A stretch of 64,000 nt of DNA from contig DATMGU010000046.1 of NCBI GenBank assembly GCA_035555315.1, positions 62,001 to 126,000 of the forward strand. Reading direction: 5' to 3'. The notes beneath the pieces are model-generated. The model made no database searches and was not told the origin of the DNA. It worked only from the letters and a program-made list of their open reading frames with translations. Source of the DNA: DATMGU01 sp035555315 (GTDB lineage Bacteria > Pseudomonadota > Alphaproteobacteria > ATCC43930 > CGMCC-115725). Position 1 is the stretch's first letter. Every line of letters starts with the position of its first letter. Of this stretch, positions 1 to 8,384 are shown piece after piece. The position numbers and the translations under genes are program-made.

Positions 1-29
1 ATCGTTGGTCTCGGTTATGGAGTGGAAAC

Positions 30-734
30 ATGAGCATTTCCGAAGCGGATGCGGTCCGCGCTGCCCGGTACCTCATCGATAAATATGGCGAGATCGCTCA
101 TCACCGAGCCAAGAGTCGGATACGCATGCTGTCGCAGCCAAGTACCGCGTCGCTCGCGGCCGATTGGCGGATGATCGAGGCGGCGATCGTCAAGGTTACA
201 GCGGGCGCGCGGATCGACGAGCCGATGGCGCCCCGATCCCTGGCCGCCCTATCGCAATCAATGGAGAGTGCGATGCGAAATCGCCAATACCAGCCTCATC
301 ATCAATCCCCGGTTCATCAATCCCCAGTTGGCCGATCCCCGAGCCAGCGCAGCCACATCGTCGTCGTCGATGACGATGTGGGAATCCGCGAGGTATCGGC
401 CGAGGTGTTGGAAGATGCCGGCTATGTCGTGTCCCGCGCGGCCAGCGCACAGGAGGCTTTGGCCCTGCTCGAGGCGCATGTCGAAACGGCGTTGTTGTTC
501 ACCGATGTGGTGATGCCGGGCATCGACGGCTTCATGCTGGCCGATATGGCGAAGGCCCGGTGGCCGGCGCTGCGAGTCGCCTATGCGACCGGCTATAGTG
601 ACATCATGGCCGCGCGATCGCGGCCGGGGCTGATGCACGGGCCGGTTCTGAACAAGCCCTATACCGCCCGCCAGCTCTCGGGGGCGGTGACCTCCCTGCT
701 CGAGGCGGAGGTTCCGGCGGACGGCTATTGGTAA
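30..734 (+). CDS. Receiver-domain (CheY-like) response regulator with unknown N-terminal region
   Basis: The 234-residue protein has a receiver domain from about residue 108 to the end. The acidic pocket VVDDD, the phospho-acceptor Asp in FTDVVMPGIDG and the conserved Lys in NKPY are all visible. The first 75 residues are a short helical region of unknown role, joined by a Ser/Pro/His linker that carries a small internal repeat. There is no DNA-binding or enzymatic output domain, so it probably acts by protein-protein contact or as a phosphate sink. The ATG at 30 follows a GGAG-type ribosome site. No partner histidine kinase lies in the window, so the signal it answers is unknown. Confidence 0.85.
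   Translation: MSISEADAVRAARYLIDKYGEIAHHRAKSRIRMLSQPSTASLAADWRMIEAAIVKVTAGARIDEPMAPRSLAALSQSMESAMRNRQYQPHHQSPVHQSPVGRSPSQRSHIVVVDDDVGIREVSAEVLEDAGYVVSRAASAQEALALLEAHVETALLFTDVVMPGIDGFMLADMAKARWPALRVAYATGYSDIMAARSRPGLMHGPVLNKPYTARQLSGAVTSLLEAEVPADGYW
300..344 (+). repeat. 15-bp tandem repeat in the linker of the receiver protein
   Basis: Three consecutive 15-base units are present: CATCAATCCCCGGTT, then a copy with one change, then a more diverged copy. They encode HQSPV, HQSPV and GRSPS. The unit length keeps the reading frame, so copy-number changes would only lengthen or shorten the linker between the N-terminal region and the receiver domain. Confidence 0.7.
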
Positions 735-868
735 GAGACAAGAATCGCGAGAGTCCTTGCCGAGAAACCGTCCAAGGCACATTGTTTATTACGAAGACGC
801 TACTCAGCCACGGCAGAAAACACGTGGCGGGCAACGACAAGAATTAAAGCTCTGGAGGAAACATCGCT

Positions 869-1459
869 ATGAATAGTCCGACCAAGGGGTTTTCCCCCTT
901 TCACGCCGCCCTCCGCCCAACGACCGACCCGACTGGTTTCGTGACGATCTTGCGCCGCGGCTTCAATTTTTCCGCGGCGAACACCTCGGAGTGGAGCTTC
1001 GAGGATTGGGAATTGGCGGTCGACGCCATCGATGACGAAGACGGCTGCGGTGTCGCCCATCCCGTTGGTTGCGACGTCATCGATCCGGAGGCGACCCCCC
1101 ATTGCGAGTCGCGTTTCGAGGGGCACGGCATCTGGACGCTGCTGGCGCTGGCCTATCTGCGCGGCCGCGGCGCCTTCAAGTCCGGCGTGTCGAAGACCGC
1201 CCGGCCGTTCCGCACGGTGCAGATCAAGGAAGTCAATGTACCGACCGGCGTCGGCGACACGCTGGAGATGCAGTTCCGGAACGGCTTCGACGATGCGCTG
1301 GCGGACGCGGTATCGGGCGGCGACCGGACCCCGGAATGGGTTCGCCAGGCGGTGCACGGCCCGCTGATGCGCTCCCGGGAGGAACGGTTCGGCGGGCATC
1401 ACCCCCATCATGCCGGCGGCCGGCCGCACGACCATGCCTTGGCCGCGCATTCGCGATAA
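869..1459 (+). CDS. Hypothetical protein with histidine-rich tail
   Basis: I do not recognise the 196-residue product. It has no signal peptide or membrane segment. The middle is mixed and acidic (AVDAIDDEDG). The last 25 residues are strongly His-rich (HHPHH, then HDH and a final H), which could bind metal ions. The ATG at 869 is preceded by a clear GGAGGAAAC ribosome site, which is the main reason to prefer this frame over a longer antisense frame covering the same bases. It lies between a receiver protein and another small unknown gene in the same direction. Confidence 0.6.
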   Translation: MNSPTKGFSPFHAALRPTTDPTGFVTILRRGFNFSAANTSEWSFEDWELAVDAIDDEDGCGVAHPVGCDVIDPEATPHCESRFEGHGIWTLLALAYLRGRGAFKSGVSKTARPFRTVQIKEVNVPTGVGDTLEMQFRNGFDDALADAVSGGDRTPEWVRQAVHGPLMRSREERFGGHHPHHAGGRPHDHALAAHSR

Positions 1460-1502
1460 GGTGGCGAGATAAGGTGGTGTTTATGACGAAGGAGGCGTCG
1501 TT

Positions 1503-1832
1503 TTGACCGATATCGACAGCATGCGGGTGGTGGCGGCCGAGGTTCGCCATACCGCGGCCATGGTCGAGCAGGCTCGGGCCAACGCGGTGGCGGCGGGTAT
1601 CGATCCGACGGACGAGTCGGCTTTCGCCGCCTATTGCCGACGCAAGGTCGGTGCGTCGGGGCAGGCGGTGTTCGACGCTGGGTTCGCGCCGGGCGAGCAT
1701 GCGCCGGAGCACTATGCCCCAGAGTACTATGCCCTATCGCAGATGATGACGGCTCCGGCACCGAAGGCCGGCGTCGTCACGCCGCATGACGGGTTGGGGG
1801 TCGCGCTGCACGAGACCTATAGCTGCGGCTGA
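1503..1832 (+). CDS. Hypothetical protein, 109 residues
   Basis: The likely start is TTG at 1503, seven bases after a GGAGG at 1491-1495; an in-frame ATG at 1521 is the alternative. The product is soluble, Ala-rich and probably helical, with a hydrophilic tail and a short direct repeat in EHAPEHYAPEYYA. I do not recognise a family. It is 43 bases downstream of the previous unknown gene, so the two may be co-transcribed. It ends convergently only five bases from the stop of the ROK regulator gene on the other strand. Confidence 0.5.
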   Translation: MTDIDSMRVVAAEVRHTAAMVEQARANAVAAGIDPTDESAFAAYCRRKVGASGQAVFDAGFAPGEHAPEHYAPEYYALSQMMTAPAPKAGVVTPHDGLGVALHETYSCG

Positions 1833-1837
1833 CGGCG

Positions 1838-3079
1838 TTATAGAGCGACCGCCAGGCGTGCGCTGCGCTGCCAGGGGACGCGGTAGAGGCCCTGCAGTAC
1901 CAGGGAGGCGGCTCCACGGGCCCCGACCTCGTCGCCCGTATTGTGCAGGAACACCTCGCAGCGGCCGTTCAATACAGCGAGGCAATTGGCATTGATCGCC
2001 GCTGTGATCGACGGGCCGAGCAGGTCGGCGGCGCGCATGCCGGAACCGGCGATGATGACTTTCGCCGGGTCGAGCACATTGACTAGGTTGGCGATGCCGA
2101 TGCCGAGGATTTCGCCGGCGGTCTTGAACACCTTGAGCAATCCGGCATCGCCGCGACGCGCCAATTCGGTGATCCGGCGCATCGCCAGTTCCGCCTCCGC
2201 GTCGTCTTCGACCGGCGCTATGTCGACCAACTTCATCGCCTCGCGGAGGATCGCGCTGTCGCTGGCGAAAGCCTCGATGCAGCCGAATTGACCGCACCGG
2301 CATTGCGGTCCGCCCCGATCGATCTTCACATGGCCGAGTTCGGTGCCCATGCCATGGTGGCCGCGATATAGGTCGCCATTCATGAACAATCCCATGCCGA
2401 TGCCGGCCTCGACCGTGACGACGATGAAATTGTCCACGTCCTGGCCATAGCCGAACCAACGCTCCGCCAGCGTCACCAGATTGGCGTCGTTCTCGATCAC
2501 CGTCGGAACGCCCAACCGCTGACTCAGCATCTCGGCGAAGGGGACCGGCTGGGCGCCCAGAATCGGGCTCCAATGGGAAATGCCGGTAACCGCGTCGATG
2601 AAGCCCGGGATGCCGACGCCGATGCCGGCGATGCTGCCGAGATCGACTTGCGCCTTGACGAGGGCGGCGCGGATGCCGTCCTCGATGATCGCCGCGGCGA
2701 CTTCCGCACCCAACCGCCAGGTGCGCACGGGCAGCACCAGCGACGCCAGCGGATCGGCCCGCAGATTGGTGACGCTGATACCGATCTGGTGCATCGACAG
2801 CTTGACGCCGACGACATAGGCGGCGTTCGGGTTCATCCTGAGCCGTCCCCGTGGCCGGCCGCGGGCTAGGGCGGTCGGCGTGTCGCTGTCGTCATAATAG
2901 ATCACCCCCTCGTCCAGGAGGGCGGCGATGACGGCCGAGACCGTGGTGCGGCTGAGCCGCGCGCGTTCGCCGATTTCCGCTCGGGAGATCGGCTCGAAGC
3001 GCCGGACCGCGTCCAGCACATGGAAGCGGTTGATCGCTCGAATCAGTTCTGTATCGCCGGTTTGCTGCATCGCCATCAT
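1838..3079 (-). CDS. ROK-family transcriptional regulator (XylR/NagC type)
   Basis: The 413-residue protein has an N-terminal winged helix-turn-helix (LSRTTVSAVIAALLDEGV, about residues 42-60) and a C-terminal ROK sugar-kinase-like domain. The ROK signature is seen in GIGMGLFMNGDLYRG and GTELGHVKID, with the zinc motif CRCGQFGC after it. Such proteins usually repress sugar operons and release DNA on binding the sugar. It is divergent from xylFHG, which suggests it is the xylose-responsive repressor of that operon; this is inference from position. Two nearby in-frame ATGs (3076, 3070) could also be used. Confidence 0.9.
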   Translation of the reverse strand: MMAMQQTGDTELIRAINRFHVLDAVRRFEPISRAEIGERARLSRTTVSAVIAALLDEGVIYYDDSDTPTALARGRPRGRLRMNPNAAYVVGVKLSMHQIGISVTNLRADPLASLVLPVRTWRLGAEVAAAIIEDGIRAALVKAQVDLGSIAGIGVGIPGFIDAVTGISHWSPILGAQPVPFAEMLSQRLGVPTVIENDANLVTLAERWFGYGQDVDNFIVVTVEAGIGMGLFMNGDLYRGHHGMGTELGHVKIDRGGPQCRCGQFGCIEAFASDSAILREAMKLVDIAPVEDDAEAELAMRRITELARRGDAGLLKVFKTAGEILGIGIANLVNVLDPAKVIIAGSGMRAADLLGPSITAAINANCLAVLNGRCEVFLHNTGDEVGARGAASLVLQGLYRVPWQRSARLAVAL

Positions 3080-3150
3080 GTACTTGCCTAGCCGAGGGCC
3101 GGATGCGCTCGCGCCACCCCAACCCCGTCGGCTTTATAGCATGGTATGTT

Positions 3151-3171
3151 TTTGTACAGGATGTTGACAAA
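3151..3171. promoter_or_regulatory. Candidate ROK-repressor operator
   Basis: An interrupted palindrome TTTGT-N11-ACAAA sits about 75 bases upstream of the ROK gene start and overlaps TATAAT at 3172-3177. Its left arm, TTTTTGTAC (3149-3157), recurs in inverted orientation as GTACAAAAA at 3335-3343, just downstream of the candidate xylF promoter. A repressor bound to both could control the divergent genes. This rests on sequence symmetry and position only. Confidence 0.4.
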
Positions 3172-3190
3172 TATAATGGCGCGAAAGCCT

Positions 3191-3230
3191 ATTTTTATGC
3201 AGATGTGCGGATTTTTATGCAGATGCTCGG
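3191..3230. repeat. Two 20-bp direct repeats between the ROK gene and xylF
   Basis: The 15-mer ATTTTTATGCAGATG occurs at 3191-3205 and again at 3211-3225, and the following five bases are TGCGG and CTCGG. The 20-base period is close to two helical turns, so both copies would lie on the same DNA face, as expected for a regulator binding in tandem. The role is unknown. Confidence 0.55.
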
Positions 3231-3293
3231 AAGTCGGCCGGCGCTGGGGGCTATTGTTACATGTTGTTACGGGCGAATTCCGTTGGTTATGCC

Positions 3294-3323
3294 TTGACAG
3301 CCTGCGATCCGCCGCTGAATTAT
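3294..3323 (+). promoter_or_regulatory. Candidate sigma-70 promoter for the xylose operon
   Basis: A perfect TTGACA at 3294-3299 is followed, 18 bases later, by AATTAT (4 of 6 matches to the -10 consensus). The predicted transcription start near 3330 lies just before the inverted GTACAAAAA element at 3335-3343, which fits repression by the divergent ROK protein. The resulting leader would be about 250 bases and would contain the small ORF at 3408. Confidence 0.4.
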
Positions 3324-3407
3324 GTTTAGGAGACGTACAAAAATCGCTGATGTGACACGTCGGCAAGAACAAGTTGGAAAGCCGACTGCAACACGGGGAG
3401 AGGAAAC

Positions 3408-3500
3408 ATGGATCCGATGATCATCCCGGGTCGTCAAAGCTTCGGCGGTGCCGATACCGACTGCACCCCCATCGACAGCATTGCCGCTACCGGCGCCTGA
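3408..3500 (+). CDS. Possible 30-residue leader peptide or small protein upstream of xylF
   Basis: An ATG at 3408 follows a strong ribosome site (GGGGAGAGGAAAC) and opens a 30-codon frame ending in TGA at 3498-3500. The product begins MDPMIIPGRQSFGG and ends IAATGA. It has no signal peptide or membrane segment and no run of identical codons typical of amino-acid attenuators. It lies in the leader of the xylF transcript, 81 bases before the xylF start. The ribosome site is better than that of many genes here, but coding is unproven. Confidence 0.4.
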   Translation: MDPMIIPGRQSFGGADTDCTPIDSIAATGA

Positions 3501-3581
3501 CGCGTCCACGGTTCCGTTCTCCAGTATCCCCGAAACAACGAATATCGCCGAAACAACAAAAAAATTGGGAGGCGTGACGAG

Positions 3582-4634
3582 ATGAAGAGCTTAATTTCAG
3601 CCATTTTCGGTGTGGTCCTGATCGGTGGCCTCGCCGTGATCGTGACACCGGCCCAGGCGCAGAAAAAGATCGTGGTGGGTGTGAGTTGGTCGAACTTCCA
3701 GGAGGAGCGCTGGAAGACCGACGAAGCGGCGATCAAGACGAAATTGACAGCGCTCGGCGCCGATTATCTCGCGGCCGACGCGCAGAGTTCGCCGACCAAG
3801 CAATTGGCGGACATCGAGAGCCTGATCGCTCGGGGCGCCACCGCGCTCATCATTTTGGCCCAGGATAATGACGCGATTCAGCCGGCGATCGCCAAGGCCA
3901 AGGCCGAGGGCATTCCCGTCGTGGGCTATGATCGGCTGATCGAGACCCCGGGCATCTTCTATCTGACCTTCGACAATCGCGAGGTCGGCCGCCTGCAGGC
4001 TTCGGCGGTGTTCAAGAGCCAGCCGACCGGCAATTACGTGTTCATCAAGGGCTCGTCGTCGGATCCGAACGCGGATTTCCTGCATGCGGGCCAACTCGAT
4101 GTGCTGAAAGCGGCGATCAGCAGCGGCGCGGTCAAGGTCGTCGGCGAGGAATACACGCCGGGCTGGTTGCCGGAAAACGCGCAGCGCGAGATGGAGCAGA
4201 TCCTGACCCGCAACAACAACAAGGTCGATGCGGTCGTGGCGTCGAATGACGGCACCGCCGGCGGCGCCATCGCGGCGCTGGCCGCCCAGGGCATGGCCGG
4301 GATCCCGGTATCGGGGCAGGATGGCGACAAGGCCGCCCTCAACCGGATCGCGCGCGGCACCCAGACGGTCAGCGTCTGGAAGGATGCCCGCCTGTTAGGT
4401 GCCACCGCCGCCGAAGCGGCCGTCGCCATGGCCAAGGGCACCACCCCCGACAAGCTGCCGAATGTGACGAGTTTCACGGGTGGCCCAAAGAAGGTCAACA
4501 TGAGCGCGCGGCTGCTGACCCCGGTGGCGATCACCCGGGATAATCTGGACGTGGTGATCAAAGCGGGTTGGATCACCAAGGAGGCGGCATGCCAGGGTGC
4601 CGAGCCGGCCAAGGCGCCGGCGGCCTGTAAGTAA
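3582..4634 (+). CDS. xylF: D-xylose ABC transporter, periplasmic binding protein XylF
   Basis: The 350-residue precursor has a signal peptide of about 26 residues (cut after TPAQA). The mature part matches the XylF family closely: an ERW motif near the start, YDRLI, FDNREVGRLQA, DGWLPENA-like GWLPENAQREME, NNNKVDAVVASNDGTAGGAI and SGQDGDKAALNRIARGTQT. It captures xylose in the periplasm and delivers it to XylH/XylG. The start has a GGGAGGCG ribosome site. The Cys/Ala/Lys-rich end (CQGAEPAKAPAACK) is slightly longer than usual. Confidence 0.93.
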   Translation: MKSLISAIFGVVLIGGLAVIVTPAQAQKKIVVGVSWSNFQEERWKTDEAAIKTKLTALGADYLAADAQSSPTKQLADIESLIARGATALIILAQDNDAIQPAIAKAKAEGIPVVGYDRLIETPGIFYLTFDNREVGRLQASAVFKSQPTGNYVFIKGSSSDPNADFLHAGQLDVLKAAISSGAVKVVGEEYTPGWLPENAQREMEQILTRNNNKVDAVVASNDGTAGGAIAALAAQGMAGIPVSGQDGDKAALNRIARGTQTVSVWKDARLLGATAAEAAVAMAKGTTPDKLPNVTSFTGGPKKVNMSARLLTPVAITRDNLDVVIKAGWITKEAACQGAEPAKAPAACK

Positions 4635-4667
4635 CCCCGGATCCCGCGTGATCAAAGGTTTGGCTCG

Positions 4668-5900
4668 ATGACCTCCGTGGCGCATATGCCGGTCCCGCTT
4701 CGTCAATCCCAGGCACCTGGCTTCAAGGCGGCGCTCGAGGTCGATCTGCGGTTGCTGGCGATGGTCCTCGCCGTCGTCGCGGTGTGGGTGGGCTTCGACC
4801 TGTTGACCGGCGGGATCTTTCTCACCGCGCGCAACCTGTGGAATTTGGCGGTGCAGACCAGCGTCGTCGGCATCATGGCGACCGGCATGGTCCTGGTCAT
4901 CGTGACCCGCCATATCGACTTGTCGGTCGGCTCGATTCTCGGCTGCGTCGGCATGGTCATGGCAGTGCTGCAGGCGCATATCCTGCCGGTCGGCGCCGGT
5001 TGGAACTGGATCGTGTCGGTCGCCGCCGGCCTCGCCTTGGCGGGGCTGATCGGCGCGGTCCAAGGGTGGTGGGTGGCCTATCGCGGCGTGCCGTCCTTCA
5101 TCGTCACCTTGGGCGGGTTGCTGATCTTTCGCGGCCTCGCCTGGTCGATGACGGAAGGCCAGACCGTGGCGCCGCTCGACGAGACCTTCCAATTGCTGGG
5201 CGGTGGGTTGCTCGGCTCGATCGGCGCCGTTTGGAGCTGGGTCGTCGGCGGGGTCGGCATCGCCGCCGTGATCGCCAAGGCGATCCTGGGGCGGCGGCGG
5301 CGTGACGCCTATGGCTTCATGCAGCGACCGATCTGGGCGGAACTGCTGGTCGCCGGCGTCGCGATCATGGCGATCATCGGCTTCATCTCGGTCATGAACG
5401 CCTATAACCGTCCTCGTACCGAGATCGCGCAGGGTATCCCGATCCCGGTGTTGATCCTGATTGCGACGGCGGTGCTGATGTCGGCGCTGGCCAAGGTCAC
5501 TCGGTTCGGCCGGTATGTCTTCGCGATCGGCGGCAATCCGGAGGCGAGTGCCCTCGCCGGCATCAACACCCGTCTGGTCGTCCTCTCAGTCTTCGCCCTG
5601 ATGGGTCTGCTCGCCGGGATCGCCGGGGCGATTCAGACGGCGCGTCTCAATGCCGGTGCCAATTCGACCGGCGAATTGCTGGAATTGAGTGTCATCGCCG
5701 CCGCGGTGATCGGTGGCACCTCGCTGGCCGGCGGCACCGGCACGATCTCGGGCGCCATCGTCGGTGCCGTCTTCATGCAAAGCCTGCAGAGCGGCATGGT
5801 CCTGCTGGGTTTGCCGACACCGATGCAGAACGTGGTGATCGGCTTGGTGCTGGTCCTCGCCGTCTGGATCGACAACAGCTTCCAGCGGAGGCGCCTGTGA
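4668..5900 (+). CDS. xylH: D-xylose ABC transporter permease XylH
   Basis: The 410-residue inner-membrane protein has about ten to twelve hydrophobic segments. Family features include GIMATGMVLVIVTRHIDLSVGS near residue 70, the RGVPSFIVTLGGLLIFRG block and GGNPEASALAGINTR followed by GAIQTARLNAG. The central hydrophilic loop and total length are typical of XylH rather than the shorter RbsC type. The gene is 33 bases after xylF, and its stop overlaps the start of xylG by four bases, so translation is probably coupled. Confidence 0.92.
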   Translation: MTSVAHMPVPLRQSQAPGFKAALEVDLRLLAMVLAVVAVWVGFDLLTGGIFLTARNLWNLAVQTSVVGIMATGMVLVIVTRHIDLSVGSILGCVGMVMAVLQAHILPVGAGWNWIVSVAAGLALAGLIGAVQGWWVAYRGVPSFIVTLGGLLIFRGLAWSMTEGQTVAPLDETFQLLGGGLLGSIGAVWSWVVGGVGIAAVIAKAILGRRRRDAYGFMQRPIWAELLVAGVAIMAIIGFISVMNAYNRPRTEIAQGIPIPVLILIATAVLMSALAKVTRFGRYVFAIGGNPEASALAGINTRLVVLSVFALMGLLAGIAGAIQTARLNAGANSTGELLELSVIAAAVIGGTSLAGGTGTISGAIVGAVFMQSLQSGMVLLGLPTPMQNVVIGLVLVLAVWIDNSFQRRRL

Positions 5901-6694
5901 TCGGCCTCGCCATGGATGATCGTCCCACCGGACAGCCAGCGGATCGGGGTGTTCCTCTGGTCGAGATGCGCAATATCTCGATCCAGTTCGGCGGCATCAA
6001 GGCGGTCGACGATGTCAGCGTCGACCTCTATCCGGGGGAAGTGGTGGCCTTGCTCGGTCATAACGGCGCCGGCAAATCGACCCTGATCAAGATCCTGTCC
6101 GGCGCCTATCGGCTGTCGGGTGGCGAGATCCTGATCGATGGCGAGCCGTCGGTGATCCAATCGCCGCGCGACGCCAAGATGCTCGGCATCGAGACGATCT
6201 ATCAGACCCTGGCCTTGGCCGAGAACATCGACGCGCCCGGCAATCTGTTCCTCGGGCGGGAAATCACGACCCGCTGGGGCACCCTCGACGACGCAGCGAT
6301 GGAGCATGCGACGCGCCAGGCAATCGCCGAGCTCAACCCGAACTTCACCCGCATCAAGGAGCCGGTGAAGAACCTGTCGGGCGGCCAGCGGCAATCCGTG
6401 GCGATCGCCCGGGCACTGTATTTCAATGCGCGTATCCTGATCATGGACGAACCGACGGCGGCGCTAGGTCCCCATGAGACGCGCCAGGTCGCCGATCTGA
6501 TTCTGCGGCTCAAAGCCAAAGGCATCGGCATCTTTCTGATCAGCCACGACATTCACGATGTGTTCGATCTGGCCGATCGGATCAGCGTGATGAAGAACGG
6601 CAAATTGGTCGGCACCGTCCGTACCACCGATGTCACCCAAGACGATGTGCTCGGTATGATCATCTTGGGCAAACGGCCGACGATGGGCACTTAA
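5897..6694 (+). CDS. xylG: D-xylose ABC transporter ATP-binding protein XylG, single-domain form
   Basis: This 265-residue ATPase has Walker A GHNGAGKST, the Q-loop region, signature LSGGQRQSVAIARAL, Walker B LIMDEPTAALG and the switch His in LISHD. E. coli XylG is about twice as long with two fused ATPase halves; here there is one half, so two copies would form the working dimer. A GTG start at 5897 gives a four-base overlap with the xylH stop and follows GGAGG at 5887-5891; ATG at 5912 is a second choice. The frame is intact to the stop, so this is not a recent truncation. Confidence 0.9.
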   Translation: MIGLAMDDRPTGQPADRGVPLVEMRNISIQFGGIKAVDDVSVDLYPGEVVALLGHNGAGKSTLIKILSGAYRLSGGEILIDGEPSVIQSPRDAKMLGIETIYQTLALAENIDAPGNLFLGREITTRWGTLDDAAMEHATRQAIAELNPNFTRIKEPVKNLSGGQRQSVAIARALYFNARILIMDEPTAALGPHETRQVADLILRLKAKGIGIFLISHDIHDVFDLADRISVMKNGKLVGTVRTTDVTQDDVLGMIILGKRPTMGT

Positions 6695-6734
6695 GGAGGA
6701 GCCAAAGATAAAGTAATAATAAAAAGTATTTCCA

Positions 6735-6748
6735 GGGAATTTTTTCCC
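6735..6748 (+). terminator. Weak hairpin after xylG
   Basis: GGGAA, a TTTT loop and TTCCC form a five-base stem 40 bases after the xylG stop, without a clean U-tract afterwards. The surrounding 6695-6938 stretch has an orphan AAGGAGGAG just after the stop but no start codon at the right distance, and otherwise holds only the upstream region of the porin gene. The hairpin could end the xylFHG message partially; support is thin. Confidence 0.2.
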
Positions 6749-6938
6749 CTACGGCTACCCCAGAACCTTATCTGAAGGCGCGAACACCGGAGAATTTTCA
6801 ATCGACCGTCTTGGTTGAGCGAGTGAAGTATTGTCCGCATGAAGCTTGGGGGAGGCATTTTCGGGTGCGATGCCGGCTCAACTCCAGGGGACCAAGTCAA
6901 GTAAGACCAAAAAGACGCATCTAGTAAGGGAGGAAGCG

Positions 6939-8312
6939 GTGATAAAATTTCAAACAAAGACCCTGGTCGGTGGGGTCATGGCCGTGACGGCCTTGGCGCT
7001 GATCGGCGGCGCCACGCCGGCGGCCGCCCAGGCGACCGCCACGGAGCCGGGCGGTGCGATGACCTCGATCGGCAATTCGCTGCTCGCCCACGGGATCTAT
7101 CTGCGCGGTGACTATATCGGTGAGTTCGCGGCGAATCCGAGCGGCGGCATTAAGCAGAGCGACCGGTATGCGGGCCAGGTCGATGCCGGTGCCGATTTCG
7201 ACCTCAACACCATAGCCGGCATTCCGGGTGCCGCGGTGCACCTGACCTTCAGCCAACGGCATGGCCAGAACCTGGCGGCCAAGGATATCGGCAGCAGCGT
7301 CTCGGTTCAGGAAGTCTATGGCGGCGGCCAGACCTACCGCCTGTCGGAATTGTCCTGGGATCAGGCGCTGTTCAACGACAAGCTGGAATTCCTGGTCGGG
7401 CGCATCGATGTCGGCTCCGACTTCGCGGCATCGTCGATCTACTGTAATTTCCAGACCAACTCGGTCTGCGGCAATCCCAGCCTCTTCGGCCAAGACAACT
7501 CGCTGACCTATTTTCCGGTACCGACCTGGGGCGGCCGCTTCACCGTCAAGCCCACCCCGCAATACTATATTCAGTCCGGAGCCTATGAGGCTTCGGCTTA
7601 TCAAGGCCTTAGTACCCAGCACGGCTTCGATTTTTCGACCGACAAGTCCACGGGCGTGATCATCCCGTTCGAGGTCGGCTACCAGACGAGTTTCCGGACC
7701 GATGCCATGCCGCGGCATTACCGGCTTGGCGGCTTCTACGATTCGGCGCAGTATAACGACCCGTATTTCGATACAACGGGCCGTTCTCAAGCCGTCACCG
7801 GCGGAAGCTTCCAAACGCATAGTGGCCGCACGACCCTTTTTGCCCTGTTCGATCAGATGATCTGGCGGCCCGATCCGGCAAAGGAGCGTGGCTTGATTCT
7901 GTTCGGCGGCCTGACCACCGGGACATCGAGCGATCAGGTCGCCGATTACTATCTGCAGCTTGGCTTGCTGCAGCGCGGTACGTTCGAGGGGCGTGACGCG
8001 GATACTGTCGGGTTGGTCGTGACCGACCTTAAATTCAGCCAACGTACCGAGAATTTCATCATCGATAGCCGCCGTTTGGCCGGCGGCACCGGTAGCCCCA
8101 ATGCGAACATGATCATGATGGAAGTGAATTATGGTGCGCAGGTGACGCCCTGGCTGCGCTTCGTGCCCAACCTGCAATACATCATCAATCCGGACAACAT
8201 CAACGAGCCGACGCGCAAGACCAATATTCCCGACGCCTTCGTCATCGGTCTCAAGATGGCGGTCAGCTTGCCCAGTCTGATCGGGTTGCCGACCAGGAGC
8301 TACAGCCACTAG
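6939..8312 (+). CDS. Carbohydrate-selective porin, OprB family
   Basis: With the GTG at 6939 the product is 457 residues and starts with a classic signal peptide (about 31 residues, ending TPAAAQ). That start sits just after AAGGGAGGA; the upstream extension to 6846 has no signal-like character. The rest is rich in alternating aromatic strands expected of an outer-membrane beta-barrel, for example HLTFSQRHGQNLA, FLVGRIDVGSDFA and YQTSFRTDAMPRHYRLGGFYDSAQYND, all typical of OprB. It should let monosaccharides cross the outer membrane to the two flanking ABC importers, which lie on the same strand. Confidence 0.88.
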   Translation: MIKFQTKTLVGGVMAVTALALIGGATPAAAQATATEPGGAMTSIGNSLLAHGIYLRGDYIGEFAANPSGGIKQSDRYAGQVDAGADFDLNTIAGIPGAAVHLTFSQRHGQNLAAKDIGSSVSVQEVYGGGQTYRLSELSWDQALFNDKLEFLVGRIDVGSDFAASSIYCNFQTNSVCGNPSLFGQDNSLTYFPVPTWGGRFTVKPTPQYYIQSGAYEASAYQGLSTQHGFDFSTDKSTGVIIPFEVGYQTSFRTDAMPRHYRLGGFYDSAQYNDPYFDTTGRSQAVTGGSFQTHSGRTTLFALFDQMIWRPDPAKERGLILFGGLTTGTSSDQVADYYLQLGLLQRGTFEGRDADTVGLVVTDLKFSQRTENFIIDSRRLAGGTGSPNANMIMMEVNYGAQVTPWLRFVPNLQYIINPDNINEPTRKTNIPDAFVIGLKMAVSLPSLIGLPTRSYSH

Positions 8313-8352
8313 GGCAAACCCGAGGCAGATAAGGCAACCACCTGGGCGGAGC

Positions 8353-8384
8353 AGGCCGGAATCGATCGTCGTCGTTTCCGGCCT
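8353..8384 (+). promoter_or_regulatory. GC-rich hairpin between porin and binding-protein genes
   Basis: AGGCCGGAA (8353-8361) and TTCCGGCCT (8376-8384) pair perfectly around a 14-base loop; flanking GC bases may extend the stem. No U-tract follows, so it is not a standard terminator. It may stabilise the upstream porin message or dampen read-through into the next transport genes. Confidence 0.5.

Noticed and set aside
800..1450. A 216-codon minus-strand frame opposite the His-rich protein
   Set aside because: It has no ribosome site, and the plus-strand gene has GGAGGAAAC before its ATG.
1483..1506. A seven-codon ORF (MTKEASF) before the TTG start at 1503
   Set aside because: It is only the stretch that contains the ribosome site of the downstream gene; no sign that it is translated.
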